Shown here one piece after another: positions 33,925-35,334 of a stretch of 35,334 bases of DNA (the stretch's first letter is position 1; each line of letters opens with the position of its first letter). The stretch lies in the NCBI GenBank assembly GCA_009827225.1, contig WUAI01000033.1, positions 1-35,334 on the forward strand. Direction: 5' to 3'. Source of the DNA: Flavobacteriaceae bacterium. Lineage in GTDB: Bacteria > Bacteroidota > Bacteroidia > Flavobacteriales > Flavobacteriaceae. The notes under the pieces are model-generated. The model saw only the letters and a list, made by a program, of their open reading frames with translations, did no database searches and was not told the origin of the DNA. Made by a program: the position numbers and the translations under genes.

Positions 33925-34830
33925 GTGAAAGAGAAATTCTACAGCAATGGCAAACTACTTATGACTGGTGAATATGTAGTATTGAAGGGAGCGAAAGCTC
34001 TTGCAATCCCTACGAAATATGGCCAGTCCATGGAAGTTGAATCCCATCCCGATCCCGGTATACAGTGGAGGAGCCTCGATAACAAAGATCAGGTTTGGTT
34101 TGAGGCCAGGATCACAACTGCGGACCTTAGTGCCACAACTGCCATAGAAGACCCTGTAAAAGCACGACTCGTTCGTGTTTTGAAAGCCGCCAAGGAACTC
34201 AATCCTATGTTTTTGAACGACCCATCAGGTTATAAGGTAACTACTTCGCTCAATTTCAACCGGGAATGGGGACTGGGCACCTCCTCTACACTCATTAGCA
34301 ATGTAGCAAAATGGGCAAGGGTGGATGCCTTCCAATTGCTTGAAACAGGATTTGGAGGCAGTGGTTACGATATTGCAGCTGCTCAAAGGGAAAACCCTAT
34401 CATTTATAAGCGCCGGGAAGGAAATCCACTTGTGGAAGAGGTAACTTTAAATTGGGATTTTACCGATAAGCTATACTTTGTATTTCTAAACCGAAAGCAA
34501 AGTAGTAAGTCTGGAATCAAGCATTTCCAGCAAGTCTTCGAGGAGGGTTCCTTTTCTTCGGAAGTATTCACTCGGTTCACAGATGATTTTATCAATTGCT
34601 CTAGCCTGGAGGAATTCGAAACCCTGATCCACAGGCACGAGAAGGCTATTTCAGAAATTATTCAACTGGAACCGGTTCAAGAAAAATTTCGCGATTACCC
34701 GGGTGCTATTAAAAGCCTTGGGGCATGGGGCGGAGACTTTGTCCTGGTGACAGGGTCGGCATCGGATCTGGACTATTTCCGACGCAAAGATTACCACACC
34801 ATCATTCCTTTTTCGGAAATGCTGAAATAA
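33925..34830 (+). CDS. GYDIA-type GHMP kinase
   Basis: This 301-residue small-molecule kinase is of the GHMP superfamily (galactokinase, homoserine, mevalonate, phosphomevalonate kinases). It shows FYSNGKLLMTGEYVVLKGAKALAIP at the N-terminus, the ATP-loop-like WGLGTSSTLISN, and GGSGYDIAAAQ, which names the GYDIA family. The start is most likely GTG at 33925, one base after the HMG-CoA reductase stop; a TTG at 33901 inside that gene is a weaker choice. Co-transcription with HMG-CoA reductase suggests a mevalonate-pathway kinase step, but which substrate it phosphorylates cannot be read from sequence. Confidence 0.88.
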   Translation: MKEKFYSNGKLLMTGEYVVLKGAKALAIPTKYGQSMEVESHPDPGIQWRSLDNKDQVWFEARITTADLSATTAIEDPVKARLVRVLKAAKELNPMFLNDPSGYKVTTSLNFNREWGLGTSSTLISNVAKWARVDAFQLLETGFGGSGYDIAAAQRENPIIYKRREGNPLVEEVTLNWDFTDKLYFVFLNRKQSSKSGIKHFQQVFEEGSFSSEVFTRFTDDFINCSSLEEFETLIHRHEKAISEIIQLEPVQEKFRDYPGAIKSLGAWGGDFVLVTGSASDLDYFRRKDYHTIIPFSEMLK

Positions 34831-34831
34831 A

Positions 34832-34857
34832 AAAGAGCCGGTAAAAACCGACTCTTT
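34832..34857. terminator. Bidirectional terminator between the GHMP kinase and PPIase genes
   Basis: AAAGAG-CCGGT pairs with ACCG-A-CTCTTT around AAAA, with an A-run on one side and a T-rich end on the other. It separates two convergent genes. Confidence 0.75.
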
Positions 34858-34877
34858 CTTATAAATTTTATGAGCTC

Positions 34878-35334
34878 CTAGTAAAAACTCGCTCGGTTAT
34901 CTTCTATCTCAGCGGCCTTTTTCAATGCCTGGTAGATCTTATTATTGATCTGTGCAGCACTTCCCGGTAACTGGTTTGCAAAAGAAGCATAGTTTTCAAG
35001 ATCCGGTGCTTTATTTACTGCAGTCACTCGTACCATGAACACTCCCGTCTCTCCATCTATTAAGCCTGTGGTCTCACCAGCGGCTTTTCCGAAAGCAGCA
35101 CCTACAACCGCAGGTTCTGTACCGGCATCAGCGATAGTTGGAGTAGCTCGATTCAATGCAGAAGCAGTTTTCACCGCAACGTTCTGATTGCTCGCAATTT
35201 CCTGGAGCGTAGTTCCGGTAATCGAAGCTCTAATCTTCTCAGCTTTCTTCTGGTTACGAAGAATAGGTGTCACCGTAGCCGAAGCTTCTACAACACTCAT
35301 CAACGCCTCTTTATCACTTTTACGTGTGATCTGA
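34878..35334 (-). CDS. SurA/PpiD-like peptidyl-prolyl isomerase, C-terminal part
   Basis: About 151 C-terminal residues are visible and the frame runs open through the window edge (reading ...ITRKSDKEALMSVVEAS). Features are repeated helical segments (KKAEKIRASITGTTLQEIASNQ), the strand-rich GAAFGKAAGETTGLIDGETGVFMVRV, and a final helical tail (INNKIYQALKKAAEIEDNRASFY). This matches the C-terminal portion of the SurA N-terminal-domain/PpiD family of Bacteroidota, a membrane-anchored periplasmic foldase. The rotamase domain itself is outside the window. The apparent internal start in this part is an artefact of truncation. The call is family-level only. Confidence 0.8.
   Translation of the reverse strand, partial: QITRKSDKEALMSVVEASATVTPILRNQKKAEKIRASITGTTLQEIASNQNVAVKTASALNRATPTIADAGTEPAVVGAAFGKAAGETTGLIDGETGVFMVRVTAVNKAPDLENYASFANQLPGSAAQINNKIYQALKKAAEIEDNRASFY

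Noticed and set aside
35280-35303. Start of the last minus-strand gene at a TTG/ATG near 35300
   Set aside because: The frame continues open to the window edge in a family that is much longer, so this is an internal codon of a truncated gene.
1-35334. tRNA, rRNA, CRISPR array, insertion sequence or prophage
   Set aside because: No cloverleaf, repeat-spacer array, transposase or phage gene was recognised on either strand; the short repeats found are single hairpins or promoter-type elements.

Overview
The window reads as a chromosomal segment of a flavobacterium (Bacteroidota, probably Flavobacteriaceae). The evidence is the gene families: the XrtF exosortase pair, an HYC_CC_PP-type protein, a TonB-dependent receptor with a carboxypeptidase-regulatory-like N-terminus, a GYDIA-type GHMP kinase, and purH directly before mreBCD-mrdA-rodA. 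The TAnnTTTG promoter element also recurs before many genes, and Shine-Dalgarno sequences are mostly weak or absent. Base composition looks moderate and even. I see no tRNA, rRNA, CRISPR array, insertion sequence or prophage gene. Most of the window is housekeeping core genome.

Layout. (1) 1-3240, minus strand: a four-gene metal-handling cluster, probably copper. It comprises a DUF3347-like lipoprotein, a small Cys/His-rich HYC_CC_PP protein, an HMA-domain/MauE-like membrane protein and a TonB-dependent receptor cut by the window edge. (2) 3272-4785: the exosortase XrtF pair, divergent from a GAF-type free methionine-(R)-sulfoxide reductase. (3) 4806-6059: an orphan MacB/FtsX-type permease. 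(4) 6180-13263: purH, then the rod-shape operon mreB-mreC-mreD-mrdA-rodA. (5) 13398-17873: a secreted DNA/RNA endonuclease, a TPR histidine kinase/LytTR regulator pair, and an unknown lipoprotein whose upstream region carries phased ATTTGAA repeats. (6) 18151-21414, minus: a C-terminal processing protease followed by an orphan OppC-like permease. (7) 21552-26347: surE, a 95-residue membrane protein and lpxB, tightly overlapping; then an NlpC/P60 lipoprotein and a ComEC protein whose nuclease-like C-terminus looks degenerate. (8) 26359-32463, minus: a periplasmic thioredoxin and two POT peptide transporters behind a DPP-IV-type peptidase. (9) 32607-34830: HMG-CoA reductase and a GHMP kinase (mevalonate-type isoprenoid route). 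(10) From 34878, minus: the C-terminus of a SurA/PpiD-like peptidyl-prolyl isomerase.

How the genes work together. The clearest units are the cell-elongation machine (MreBCD, PBP2, RodA), peptide scavenging (DPP-IV cuts off dipeptides and POT transporters import them), the two-component system with its possible target, and the metal cluster. In that cluster every member carries Cys, Met or His metal-ligand candidates and the proteins span outer membrane, periplasm and inner membrane. It is my best candidate for an under-described system.
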